The notes under the pieces were generated by a model. That model did not search any database. It was not told where the DNA came from and was given only the letters and a program-made list of their open reading frames with translations. A stretch of DNA of 16,046 bases. Origin: SAR202 cluster bacterium Io17-Chloro-G6. Lineage in GTDB: Bacteria; Chloroflexota; Dehalococcoidia; UBA3495. Shown one piece after another: positions 6,620 to 14,300 of the stretch. The position numbers and the translations under genes are program-made. Location: positions 1 to 16,046 of the forward strand of contig MUCT01000017.1 in NCBI GenBank assembly GCA_002816585.1, written 5' to 3'. How positions within the stretch are numbered: position 1 is the first letter of the stretch; every line of letters starts with the position of its first letter.

Positions 6620-7610
6620 TGAGCGCCTTGATGATGCTCGTCCCATCTTCTACAACAACCCGCTCCGAGAAAACGAAGCCTGCTTCCTCCAGCCAGTCCC
6701 GGTACTCTCCCTCGGTGTAGGCCCGCCCCTCGTCGTATATGTTCAGGTAGTTGAGGTTGGATTTGACGGCGTAGGAAGGTGCGAGCCGGGAATCGTCCAA
6801 GATAGTCCCTAGAATAAACAGATCCCCGCCGGGCTCCAAAGACTGATTAACATGGCGCAAGGCCGAACGGGCGTGGTCCGCCGATAATACTTGGACGATG
6901 CTCTTCATCACGGCCACATCGTAGCCTCCAGGAAACGGACCATCCACTACATTCGCCGCATGTGTATTAACGCGGTCCGAGGCGCCTGCAGCATCCAAAG
7001 ACTTCCGGACGAGAGGGATGGTGGAAGGAAGATCTACTACGGTGGCTTGAATACCGGGGCAGGATTCCGTAACCCCGACTGACAATCCACCGGAACCTCC
7101 TGCCACGTCCACGAGCTTGCGGTAGGCCGAGAAGTCGTAGCGCTCCACCAGCACCCTGCCAGCAGCGCAGGATTCTGCATAGCTGCCGGCGTAGAAGTTT
7201 TCCAATTCTTCTGATGGCATCGTCGAAAAATCGAGCCTGGCTTGGGGAGCGTCGCTCTTGATCGAGTCGGCGGTCTTGATAAGGCCAGACCATCGCCGCG
7301 ACAGAGACAGATGTCTAGCTCCCAAATAGCCGGGAGCGGATTTTACAAGGAATCGCGCTGCTTCGTCAGTGTTGCAAAACTGGTCGTTTTCCACGGCTAA
7401 AAGATTCGCTTCAACCAACGCGTAAAGCAAGGGGCCAAGCTGGCGGGGAGGTACTCCGATTTCGGCGGCGATTTCGCCTGTGGACAATGGTCCATTTTTC
7501 AACGGAGTAAAAACGTCTAATTTCATCCCGGCCAGCATGGCCATCGCAGGAAATATGGCATCTGCCAAACTATTGATCGTTTCCGGCTTTATGGCTGTCA
7601 AGCTAGACAT
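6609..7610 (-). CDS. SAM-dependent O-methyltransferase (Methyltransf_2 / HIOMT-like fold)
   Basis: This 333-aa protein has the two-part layout of plant-type and bacterial secondary-metabolite O-methyltransferases. An N-terminal winged-helix dimerisation region covers about 1-95 (GEIAAEIGVPPRQLGPLLYALVE). A Rossmann domain follows, with SAM motif I VDVAGGSGG at 167-175, ATVVDLP near 189-195, and LEPGGDLFI at 258-266. The catalytic HDW block common in the family is replaced by IVQVLSADHA (238-247), so the usual general-base His is Gln here. From memory some bacterial subfamilies share this. The acceptor is unknown. The ATG at 7610 overlaps the upstream small gene by 8 bp and has a perfect AAGGAGG at 7617-7623, six nt away. 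The two proteins are therefore made together. Confidence 0.88.
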   Translation of the reverse strand: MSSLTAIKPETINSLADAIFPAMAMLAGMKLDVFTPLKNGPLSTGEIAAEIGVPPRQLGPLLYALVEANLLAVENDQFCNTDEAARFLVKSAPGYLGARHLSLSRRWSGLIKTADSIKSDAPQARLDFSTMPSEELENFYAGSYAESCAAGRVLVERYDFSAYRKLVDVAGGSGGLSVGVTESCPGIQATVVDLPSTIPLVRKSLDAAGASDRVNTHAANVVDGPFPGGYDVAVMKSIVQVLSADHARSALRHVNQSLEPGGDLFILGTILDDSRLAPSYAVKSNLNYLNIYDEGRAYTEGEYRDWLEEAGFVFSERVVVEDGTSIIKALKPI

Positions 7611-7872
7611 TGCCGACCTCCTTGGTCTCCGGCTGTGATGGCTTCTCGGTTAGCAAGTCCCACAGCTTGGTATCGATTATTGCGCCACCGCAGCTGGGGT
7701 TCAAAAACAGGTAGGCCGCCGCGGGATTATCGTGTTCGGCATCTCCAACTGCTGGGCCGCAAATCGCATCCACAACATGGTTCATCCAATCAAGCAACCG
7801 GGCCAGGAGGCCGGTTGAACTCTGGCAGTCCGTTCCAGTTACATTTCCTTGGATAGTGCTTACGGTAGTCAT
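7603..7872 (-). CDS. Unrecognised small protein coupled to the O-methyltransferase
   Basis: This protein is about 89 aa and is not recognised. AGGAG at 7879-7883 lies 6 nt before the ATG at 7872. An adjacent ATG at 7875 is only 3 nt away, so the second is preferred. The sequence has an amphipathic or hydrophobic helix (GLLARLLDWMNHVVDAICG, about 21-39). It then has an acidic linker (VGDAEHDN) and a compact C-terminal stretch AAYLFLNPSCGGAIIDTK with a third Cys, followed by a charged tail. It lacks a signal peptide. Its stop overlaps the methyltransferase start by 8 bp, and the methyltransferase Shine-Dalgarno is inside this gene. A peptide substrate, a small partner subunit or an unrelated protein are all possible. 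The coding status is supported by the ribosome site and coupling, not by homology. Confidence 0.6.
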   Translation of the reverse strand: MTTVSTIQGNVTGTDCQSSTGLLARLLDWMNHVVDAICGPAVGDAEHDNPAAAYLFLNPSCGGAIIDTKLWDLLTEKPSQPETKEVGNV

Positions 7873-7885
7873 CATCTTCTCCTAA

Positions 7886-7923
7886 CCTGCCGATTTGCTG
7901 TAACTGCATACTAATTCGGCAGG
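7886..7923. promoter_or_regulatory. 8-bp inverted repeat in the leader of the small-protein/methyltransferase operon
   Basis: CCTGCCGA (7886-7893) and TCGGCAGG (7916-7923) are perfect arms 22 nt apart, ending 3 bp upstream of the Shine-Dalgarno AGGAG. It could be a leader hairpin or an operator. No strong -35/-10 pair is seen in the 246-bp gap 7876-8121, so the operon may be read from the regulator upstream or from a promoter with an activator. Confidence 0.4.
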
Positions 7924-7980
7924 ACAGGGTCAGACATCGACCAAAGGGAACAAATCTCAAAACGGGGAATTTAACGGCGG

Positions 7981-7999
7981 TGGGCAGCATGTGTGCCCA
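7981..7999. promoter_or_regulatory. Dyad TGGGCA-N7-TGCCCA, operator candidate
   Basis: Perfect 6-bp arms (7981-7986 and 7994-7999) with a 7-nt centre give one-and-a-half to two helical turns, a spacing suited to a dimeric DNA-binding protein. It lies about 110 bp upstream of the small gene, in the gap after a LuxR-type regulator gene. No assignment to a protein is possible. Confidence 0.35.
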
Positions 8000-8121
8000 A
8001 ATATGTAGACCGGATTACATTCCGATTAAAGCTATCTGCACAAAATGATGTAGACAGCGTGAGGCTAGGCACGAACTGATTGGGACAGTGAGTCTAATTG
8101 GAGAAAGATTGGCTGGTCAGG

Positions 8122-8877
8122 CTAAGGCCCAGATTCTGGAGGGGATGTCTCATCCAATGATAGTAGACCCTCCTTGAGGGCGTACCTGGTGGCCTCGGCT
8201 CGGTTGGCGACGCCGATCTTCTCGTAGATGTTGGCCACGTGCCTCCGTGTAGTGCCCTCGGCGACTACAAGATCCTGGGAGATCTGGCTGTTGCTTCTAC
8301 CCTGGGCCAGCAGGCGCAAGACTTCGACCTCCCGTTGGGTCAGGCCGTCTGGGTAGGCTAGGGTGTCCTCGGGCCGAGATTCAAGCTGTTCTCGACAAGC
8401 TTCGATCCGCTGGATCAGGGGCCGCATATCCAACTCTTGCGCTACAACCAACGACTCTTCGAGCAAAGACACCGCCTTTGGCCCATCGCCTGGGCCGGCC
8501 CGTCGGACCAAGACATGCGCGTACTCGCAGCATAGCCAAGCCATCTCAGGGCGGTAACCGGCACGGCGGGTTAATGTGAGGCCATCCTCAAAATGGGCAA
8601 CCGCTTGGTCCCGCTCACCCAGAGCCGCCGACAGGAGTCCCCGCACCCGGTCGACGCTCATCAGGAGCAACATGATGCTGGGCGCGGGCTTCAGGGCCTC
8701 ATACTGTTCACTCACTGCCTCCAGATCCCCTCGTTGGATGGCCAGCAGCGACAGGCCGAGCCGGGCCACGGTGGTGCGGTAAGGATGGTCCGTGGGTCCC
8801 GCCAGTGCGGCTACACCCAGCCCGGCGGCAGCCTGAGCGGCCACCGCATCTCCACTTATCCAGGCTGCCAACGGCAA
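8122..8877 (-). CDS. C-terminal part of LuxR-family regulator: TPR plus LuxR HTH (downstream of two in-frame stops)
   Basis: The frame from the TTG at 8877 encodes 251 aa. The first ~165 residues continue the TPR-like helical repeats of the gene upstream (for example DRVRGLLSAALGERDQAVAHFEDGL). A LuxR/GerE DNA-binding domain follows at about 178-240, with LTQREVEVLRLLAQG, SNSQISQDL and HVANIYEKIGVANRAEA. It is in the same frame as the ATPase part, separated by TGA-GAA-TGA and four further sense codons. There is no Shine-Dalgarno before the TTG, so separate translation would need reinitiation about 20 nt after the stop. I read it as the severed DNA-binding half of a regulator of ~1,019 codons, either a young pseudogene or a split two-polypeptide regulator. 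Confidence 0.75.
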   Translation of the reverse strand: MPLAAWISGDAVAAQAAAGLGVAALAGPTDHPYRTTVARLGLSLLAIQRGDLEAVSEQYEALKPAPSIMLLLMSVDRVRGLLSAALGERDQAVAHFEDGLTLTRRAGYRPEMAWLCCEYAHVLVRRAGPGDGPKAVSLLEESLVVAQELDMRPLIQRIEACREQLESRPEDTLAYPDGLTQREVEVLRLLAQGRSNSQISQDLVVAEGTTRRHVANIYEKIGVANRAEATRYALKEGLLSLDETSPPESGP

Positions 8878-8889
8878 CCCCAGAGCTTG

Positions 8890-8898
8890 TCATTCTCA
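8890..8898 (-). other. Paired in-frame TGA codons splitting the LuxR-family regulator
   Basis: Reading leftward, TGA (8896-8898), GAA and TGA (8890-8892) interrupt one continuous frame that is otherwise open from 11181 to 8122. Protein similarity to TPR regulators runs up to and on from this point, so no frameshift is needed to join the halves. Confidence 0.9.
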
Positions 8899-11181
8899 AC
8901 GAAACCCTGTCAATTCGGTGGAGGTGCGACTGACGAAACCGGCGAGCCCTTCCATGTGGGACCAACCCTCGGCGAATGCTCCCCTTTCGTATTCCAGCAG
9001 GGCGCGAACAGAGCCAATATAGGGTTGCACACCAGCAAGGGCCAGACCCCGGTCGCAAAAGTCAAGTGCAGCTTCCCAATCACCGGTGAAAAAACCAATC
9101 TCCGCATTCCGCGCCAAGGCGTCGATGATCTGCGGCTGGGCACGTAACCGTTCCGCATGGGCTAACAGGGCCGACAGACCCCGCCGTGCCGCCGGAGCAT
9201 CCCCCAAAGCAGCGGTGGCGCGTTCTAGATAAGTCCGGGCCTGAGATTCCGCCCTTGGGTCATCAACTTGGGCGGACAGTTCGACAACCTTCCTGCCGTA
9301 CTCAACGGCTTCAGGCAAACTAAGGTGCCACCAAGCGGCCTCGCTCGCGTCGGCTAGAACCCGCATCTCCAGGGCCAAGTCTCCTTGCTGGCGGGCGATG
9401 ACGAGAGCGCGATTGAAGACGTCTCGGGCCCTATCGTAGTCGCCGGTTTCTTTGTACCGGGCCAAGGCGTAGGTTGAGAGAAGACGGCCCTCCTGTTGCG
9501 AGTCCGGCGGGGCCATAGACAACGCCCTGGAGATGAAATCCGACATACCCGCGGTGGTGCCCGCCCGATGATCAACCGGGTATTCCGCGATTTCCACGGC
9601 CCGGGCCACATCGCCTGCATCCAAGTAATATTGGAAAGCCCGTTCCAGATAGCCCAACGCCTCCGGCGCCGCGGACCGGCCTCCAGTTGCGGCGACGGCC
9701 TGGGCCAGGCCGTACAAGATTTCCGCCGGTTCAGCGTCCGTTGCTTGTTCTTCCCAGGATGTCAAGGCGCGCCGGAAGTGGACCTCAGCTTCCTCGCAAG
9801 CGTAGGATTGTATGGCCTGCTCGCCAGCCATAATCGAATATTCCACAACCTTCTCGGAACCGGTGACCGCTTCAGATTGGGAGAAGTGGTAGGCCAACTC
9901 GGAGGAGTGGGACTCCAATGCGGCCTCATACATATCCTCCAGCACTCCGCCGATACGGGCGTGAAGCCGCACCCGCCGAGTCAGCGACAACTCTTGGATC
10001 AGCGCCTCTTGGACCAGCCGGTGGGTGAACTGGTACAGACCGACATTGGGGGGCAACTCCTCGATCAAGCGGGCTGCCAGCGCCTCCTCCAATACCTCCA
10101 ACAGTTTGTCCTCGGACAGGTCCTCGATTAGGCGGTTTAGAAGGTTGACAGTGAACTCTCGTCCGATCACTGCGGCCGTGCTCAAGACTTGGTTGCAATC
10201 TCCGGACAATCTGTTCAGACGTTGTCCGATCACCTCGCGCACACCTTCCGGGATGCGGATGCCCTCCGGCCCACCAACCGTCACCTCAGCCAACTCTCCT
10301 CGGTCTGACAGGAGTTGGATTACCTCGGTGGTGAAAAAGGGATTACCTTCGGTGTGAGTAAAAACCGCTTCAACTACGCTTCGGGAAACATTGGTCCCAG
10401 CGGCGGACTCGATAAAATTGGCGGTGTCATTCCGGTCCAGACCCCTGAGCAGATGCCACTGGTAAACGGCCTCACGGGATATTCGAGCCAGGGTATCCGA
10501 CAAAGGGTGCTGGCGCGATAACTCAACGTCCCGGTAGCAACCAAGCACCATTACGCAGCTATCCTCCAACTCGCGGGCCACGAATTGGAGTAGCTGCAAT
10601 GACGGTTCGTCCGCCCAATGGATGTCGTCCAGAACCAACACCAAAGGTTGAGACCGGCCCGCGGCTTTCAAGAACCGGGTGATCGAGTCAAACAAGCGGA
10701 ACCTGGCGGCCTCTGGCGACAAGGCTGGAGCAGGCTCCAAGCCGGGAAGCTTTTGCAAGATCTCAGGAAGCAACTCCCCGATGTCAGCCGCGCCGGCGCC
10801 CATGACCAACTGGAGCGGACCGGGGTCCCGCCGCTCCACGTAAGACCGGATCACTTGCACCCAAGGCCAGAAGGGTGGACTGCCCTCCTCTTCGTAGCAA
10901 CGGCCCCAGATCACCTCGACGCCTCTGGCTTCCGCCTCCTGGGCCAGTTCCTGTGCGGTGCGTGTCTTACCAATGCCCGGCTCGCCGGCCAGCAATACCA
11001 ATCGGCCGCGGCCAGACACACTACTTTCCAGCGCTGTTGTCAACTCGCCCATCTCTCGCTGGCGGCCAACAAATATCCTGCCTGCCTGTCCGGAACTGGT
11101 CACGGTCTCTCCCATCTTTGTGGGTTGGGGGATTTTACACCGAAACATAAATTTCCCGAAGCGTGATCTGGGTGATTCCAT
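8896..11181 (-). CDS. AAA ATPase/TPR part of LuxR-family (LAL-type) transcriptional regulator
   Basis: The 761 aa begin with an AAA_16-type ATPase module. It has FVGRQREM (37-44), Walker A AGEPGIGKT (65-73) and Walker B LVLVLDDIHWAD (180-191), with TEGNPFFTTEVIQLL further on. From about 430 to the end it is a helical TPR-like array (YDRARDVFNRALVIARQQGDL and similar units). LAL-type regulators normally close with a C-terminal LuxR HTH. Here that part is in the next frame segment, after two TGA codons. Full proteins of this kind are about 900-1,050 aa and act as ligand-responsive activators. The start is uncertain: ATG codons at 11181, 11148 and 11115 all lack a strong ribosome site, and the last leaves only ~14 residues before FVGRQ. 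It is divergent from mfd. Confidence 0.85.
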   Translation of the reverse strand: MESPRSRFGKFMFRCKIPQPTKMGETVTSSGQAGRIFVGRQREMGELTTALESSVSGRGRLVLLAGEPGIGKTRTAQELAQEAEARGVEVIWGRCYEEEGSPPFWPWVQVIRSYVERRDPGPLQLVMGAGAADIGELLPEILQKLPGLEPAPALSPEAARFRLFDSITRFLKAAGRSQPLVLVLDDIHWADEPSLQLLQFVARELEDSCVMVLGCYRDVELSRQHPLSDTLARISREAVYQWHLLRGLDRNDTANFIESAAGTNVSRSVVEAVFTHTEGNPFFTTEVIQLLSDRGELAEVTVGGPEGIRIPEGVREVIGQRLNRLSGDCNQVLSTAAVIGREFTVNLLNRLIEDLSEDKLLEVLEEALAARLIEELPPNVGLYQFTHRLVQEALIQELSLTRRVRLHARIGGVLEDMYEAALESHSSELAYHFSQSEAVTGSEKVVEYSIMAGEQAIQSYACEEAEVHFRRALTSWEEQATDAEPAEILYGLAQAVAATGGRSAAPEALGYLERAFQYYLDAGDVARAVEIAEYPVDHRAGTTAGMSDFISRALSMAPPDSQQEGRLLSTYALARYKETGDYDRARDVFNRALVIARQQGDLALEMRVLADASEAAWWHLSLPEAVEYGRKVVELSAQVDDPRAESQARTYLERATAALGDAPAARRGLSALLAHAERLRAQPQIIDALARNAEIGFFTGDWEAALDFCDRGLALAGVQPYIGSVRALLEYERGAFAEGWSHMEGLAGFVSRTSTELTGFR

Positions 11182-11192
11182 TCCGTCGGTGA

Positions 11193-11208
11193 ATTTGGAA
11201 GTCCAAAT
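11193..11208. promoter_or_regulatory. 16-bp dyad ATTTGGA-AG-TCCAAAT upstream of the regulator
   Basis: Perfect 7-bp arms with a 2-bp centre lie 12 bp before the regulator's first ATG and just outside the candidate mfd promoter. A dimeric repressor or autoregulatory site is a reasonable guess. No binding protein can be named. Confidence 0.4.
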
Positions 11209-11213
11209 ACTGC

Positions 11214-11242
11214 TTGTATCGGGCCGTCCCAGGTCATAAAAT
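11214..11242 (+). promoter_or_regulatory. Candidate promoter for mfd
   Basis: TTGTAT (11214-11219), a 17-bp spacer and TAAAAT (11237-11242, 5 of 6 to consensus) would start transcription near 11249, right at the base of the hairpin described next. Confidence 0.4.
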
Positions 11243-11247
11243 GATTG

Positions 11248-11279
11248 AAAAGGGGCTGGCTCTGTTACCAGCCCCTTTT
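11248..11279. terminator. Terminator-like hairpin in the divergent gap before mfd
   Basis: AAAAGGGGCTGG (11248-11259), an 8-nt loop and CCAGCCCCTTTT (11268-11279) form a perfect 12-bp stem with T-runs on both strands. It therefore has the shape of a short bidirectional intrinsic terminator. It sits between two divergent genes, where no transcript obviously ends. It could insulate them, attenuate mfd, or cap the 5' end of the mfd leader. Confidence 0.65.
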
Positions 11280-11344
11280 CCGGCGTGTCAAATTAAATCT
11301 CGACCCCATAACGCCGTGTTTGTGTGGGAGATTCTGGCCTAGAT

Positions 11345-14300
11345 ATGACCCTAAATGGAGTCCTGGAATTACTGGACCGCCACCCCGAGCACCGCGGGAA
11401 TGTGGACTCATGGGGCGAGGGCAGAGGGGAGTCCGGGGTGACCATCCGTCAGGGCGCTCGCGCCGCCTTCCTGGCCTCCTTGTGGCGCCGCCAGCAGGGA
11501 CCCATCTTGGTCGTCACGCCCCGGCCCGACGACGCGCGTCGCCTCCACGATCAGTTGCTAACTTACCTGGGGGAAGACCAGCCGGTCCACCTGCTCCCTG
11601 AGCCCGAAGTCCTGCCCTTCGAACGGCTGGCGGTGGACGCCAACACCGGAAACCAGCGGCTGAGCGCACTGGCGGCATTGGCGGCGGGCGGCAGATTCGG
11701 GTATATGGAACCGGACGTCCAGCCGCTGGTCGTCTGCTCGGTGGGCTCAGCCCTGATCTACACCCTGCCGCCGGAATTGATGGCCGGCGTTTTCCCCGCC
11801 ACTGGTGAACTGAGCCTGTGGAGGAAGGGCGACCGTGTGCGGATCAACACCCTCCTCGCCCAATGGCTGGACCTGGGTTACCGGAACGAGCCGGTGGTCG
11901 AAGCTCCGGGAAGCTTCAGCCACCGCGGCGGCATCCTGGACATTTATCCCACCGGGTCCGATTGGCCGCTGCGCATAGAACTTTGGGATGACGAGATCGA
12001 CACCATCCGCTACTTCGACCCCGTATCCCAGCGCTCCATCCGGCCCGCCGACGAGGTGCGCCTGGCCCCCGCCCGGGAGCAACTGCCGGGCCTGGCCAAC
12101 CAGGAGACGGTGGCCGCCCAGACCGAGGCCATGGACTATTCCAAGTGCAACGACGAAGTCCGCGACCGCATGGCCGAGGAATTGTCCCTCCTCTCGTCTT
12201 CGCCCAATCCCGAGACCCTTTCTTTCTACAACGGCCTGATCAACCAGGCACATCTGTTGGGGTACATCGGGGCCAACGGCCTAGTGGTGCTGGAGCGGTC
12301 CGGCCAGGTTGAAGCCGAGGCCCTGGAACTGGAAGAGCGGTTCCAGCGCATGCGGGAGGCCCGAGAGGAAAGGGGAGAACTGCCGGGCAATTTCCCCTCG
12401 CCCCACATGGGCTGGGTGGAGTTCTCCAACCGACTGAGCGGCATGCCCCAGATGCAGTTACAGACTTGGGTCGGCGATGATGAGGACAAGATATTCCTCC
12501 CCTCCAACCAATACTACGGCAAGCTGGAACAACTGGCTGTCGATATCCGCAGCCACCAGGCCTCGAATCACGCCGTGGTGGCCGTCACTCAACACCAACG
12601 CCGTGTCGCGGAGATCCTGGAGGAGGAAGGAATAGGCGTTACCCAGACCGATACGCTGGAAAGCGCCCCATCGCCGGGTCAAGTCTGCCTGCTGCCCGGC
12701 TCGCTGCGGGACGGGTGGACCGTTGAGCTGCCTAATCGCGAGACCGGCGAGGCCAACGCGTTGGTCCTGCTGACCGACTCTGAACTGTTTGGCACCGTGA
12801 AAGAGCAGCGTTACCACCGGCACCGGAGGGCCGAGCACGGTCCGGAGGTGGTGTTAGCCGACCTGGTGCCAGGCGCCCACGTGGTGCACATCGACCACGG
12901 TGTGGCCCGGTTCGCCGGCACCACCCACATCGGCGACGACGATGATGAGAAAGAGTATCTCATTCTGGAATACGCCGAAAATGACAAGTTGTATGTGCCG
13001 ACCGACCACCTGGACCGGGTTTCGGCCTACGTTGGCGCCCAGGACCAACCACCCTCGCTAACCCGCCTCAGCACCGCCGAGTGGGCCAGGGTGAAGCAGC
13101 GGGTGAAGGGCGCCACCCGTGAGATGGCCCAAGAATTGCTGCGGATTAACGCCGCTAGAGCCCTTGCCGAAGGTCACGAGCACAGCGGCGACACGGTTTG
13201 GCAGCAAGAGCTAGAGGACTCCTTCCCCTTTGTTGAAACCCCGGACCAAGCCAAGGCCATTGTCGACGTAAAAGTGGACATGGAGACGTTGCGTCCCATG
13301 GACCGTCTGATCTGCGGCGACGTTGGCTACGGCAAGACCGAGATCGCGCTTAGAGCGGCCTTCAAGTCGGTGAACGATGGGATGCAGGTGGGCATCCTGG
13401 TACCCACCACGGTCCTGGCCCAGCAGCATTACGCCACCTTCAGCGAACGGCTTAGTCCGTTCCCAGTCAGGGTAGAAGTGTTGAGCCGGTTCCGGACCCA
13501 TAAAGAGCAACAGGAAGTGGTCGAGGGTCTGAAGGACGGCAGCGTGGATATCGTTATCGGCACCCACCGGTTGCTCCAGAAGGACGTGCAGTTCAAGAAC
13601 TTGGGACTGGCGGTGGTGGACGAGGAACAACGTTTCGGCGTCAGCCATAAAGAGCGTTTCAAACAACTTCGCCAACAGGTGGACGTGCTGACATTAAGCG
13701 CAACGCCCATACCCAGAACTTTGAACATGGCCCTGGCTGGGATACGCGACCTCAGCACCATGGACTCCGCGCCCGAGGCCCGTCTGCCAGTCAAGACCTT
13801 CGTCTCTGAGTACTCGGAGGACGTCATCAAGGAGGCCATCCTGCGGGAGATGGAGCGTGGCGGCCAAGTCTTCTACCTGCATAACCGGGTCCGGACCATA
13901 CATCAGGCTGCCGCGGAGTTGATCAAGATGGTGCCCCACGCGCGGGTCATGGTCGGTCATGGACAGATGGCGGAATCGGAACTGGAAGAGGTGATGGAAG
14001 ATTTCGCCAACGGCGATGCCGATGTGTTAGTCTGCACGACCATCATCGAATCGGGCCTGGACATGCCCAACGTGAACACTCTGATCGTGGAGCGGGCCGA
14101 CCGGTTCGGGTTGGCTCAGCTCTACCAGCTCAGAGGGCGGGTGGGCCGAAGTGAACACCGGGCCTACGCCTACCTGATGGCGCCGAGGGGACGCCGCATC
14201 ACGGAAGCCGCGCAGCACCGGCTCCAAGCGATCTTGGAGGCGTCGGAGTTGGGGGCCGGATTCCGAATCGCCATGCGGGACTTGGAAATACGCGGCGCGG

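Noticed and set aside
7603..7872. Firm call of the small protein as a RiPP precursor
   Set aside because: No known leader motif, no radical SAM, YcaO, protease or transporter gene is adjacent, and a single methyltransferase is not enough evidence.
8890..8898. Selenocysteine or TGA reassignment to explain the double TGA
   Set aside because: TGA ends several other genes here, two closely spaced TGA codons would be needed, and I see no SECIS-like hairpin or redox motif at the site.
9496..10131. 211-codon plus-strand frame opposite the ATPase regulator gene
   Set aside because: It is antisense to well-supported TPR and ATPase coding sequence. The composition is Gly/Gln/Leu-rich as expected for a shadow, with no domain.
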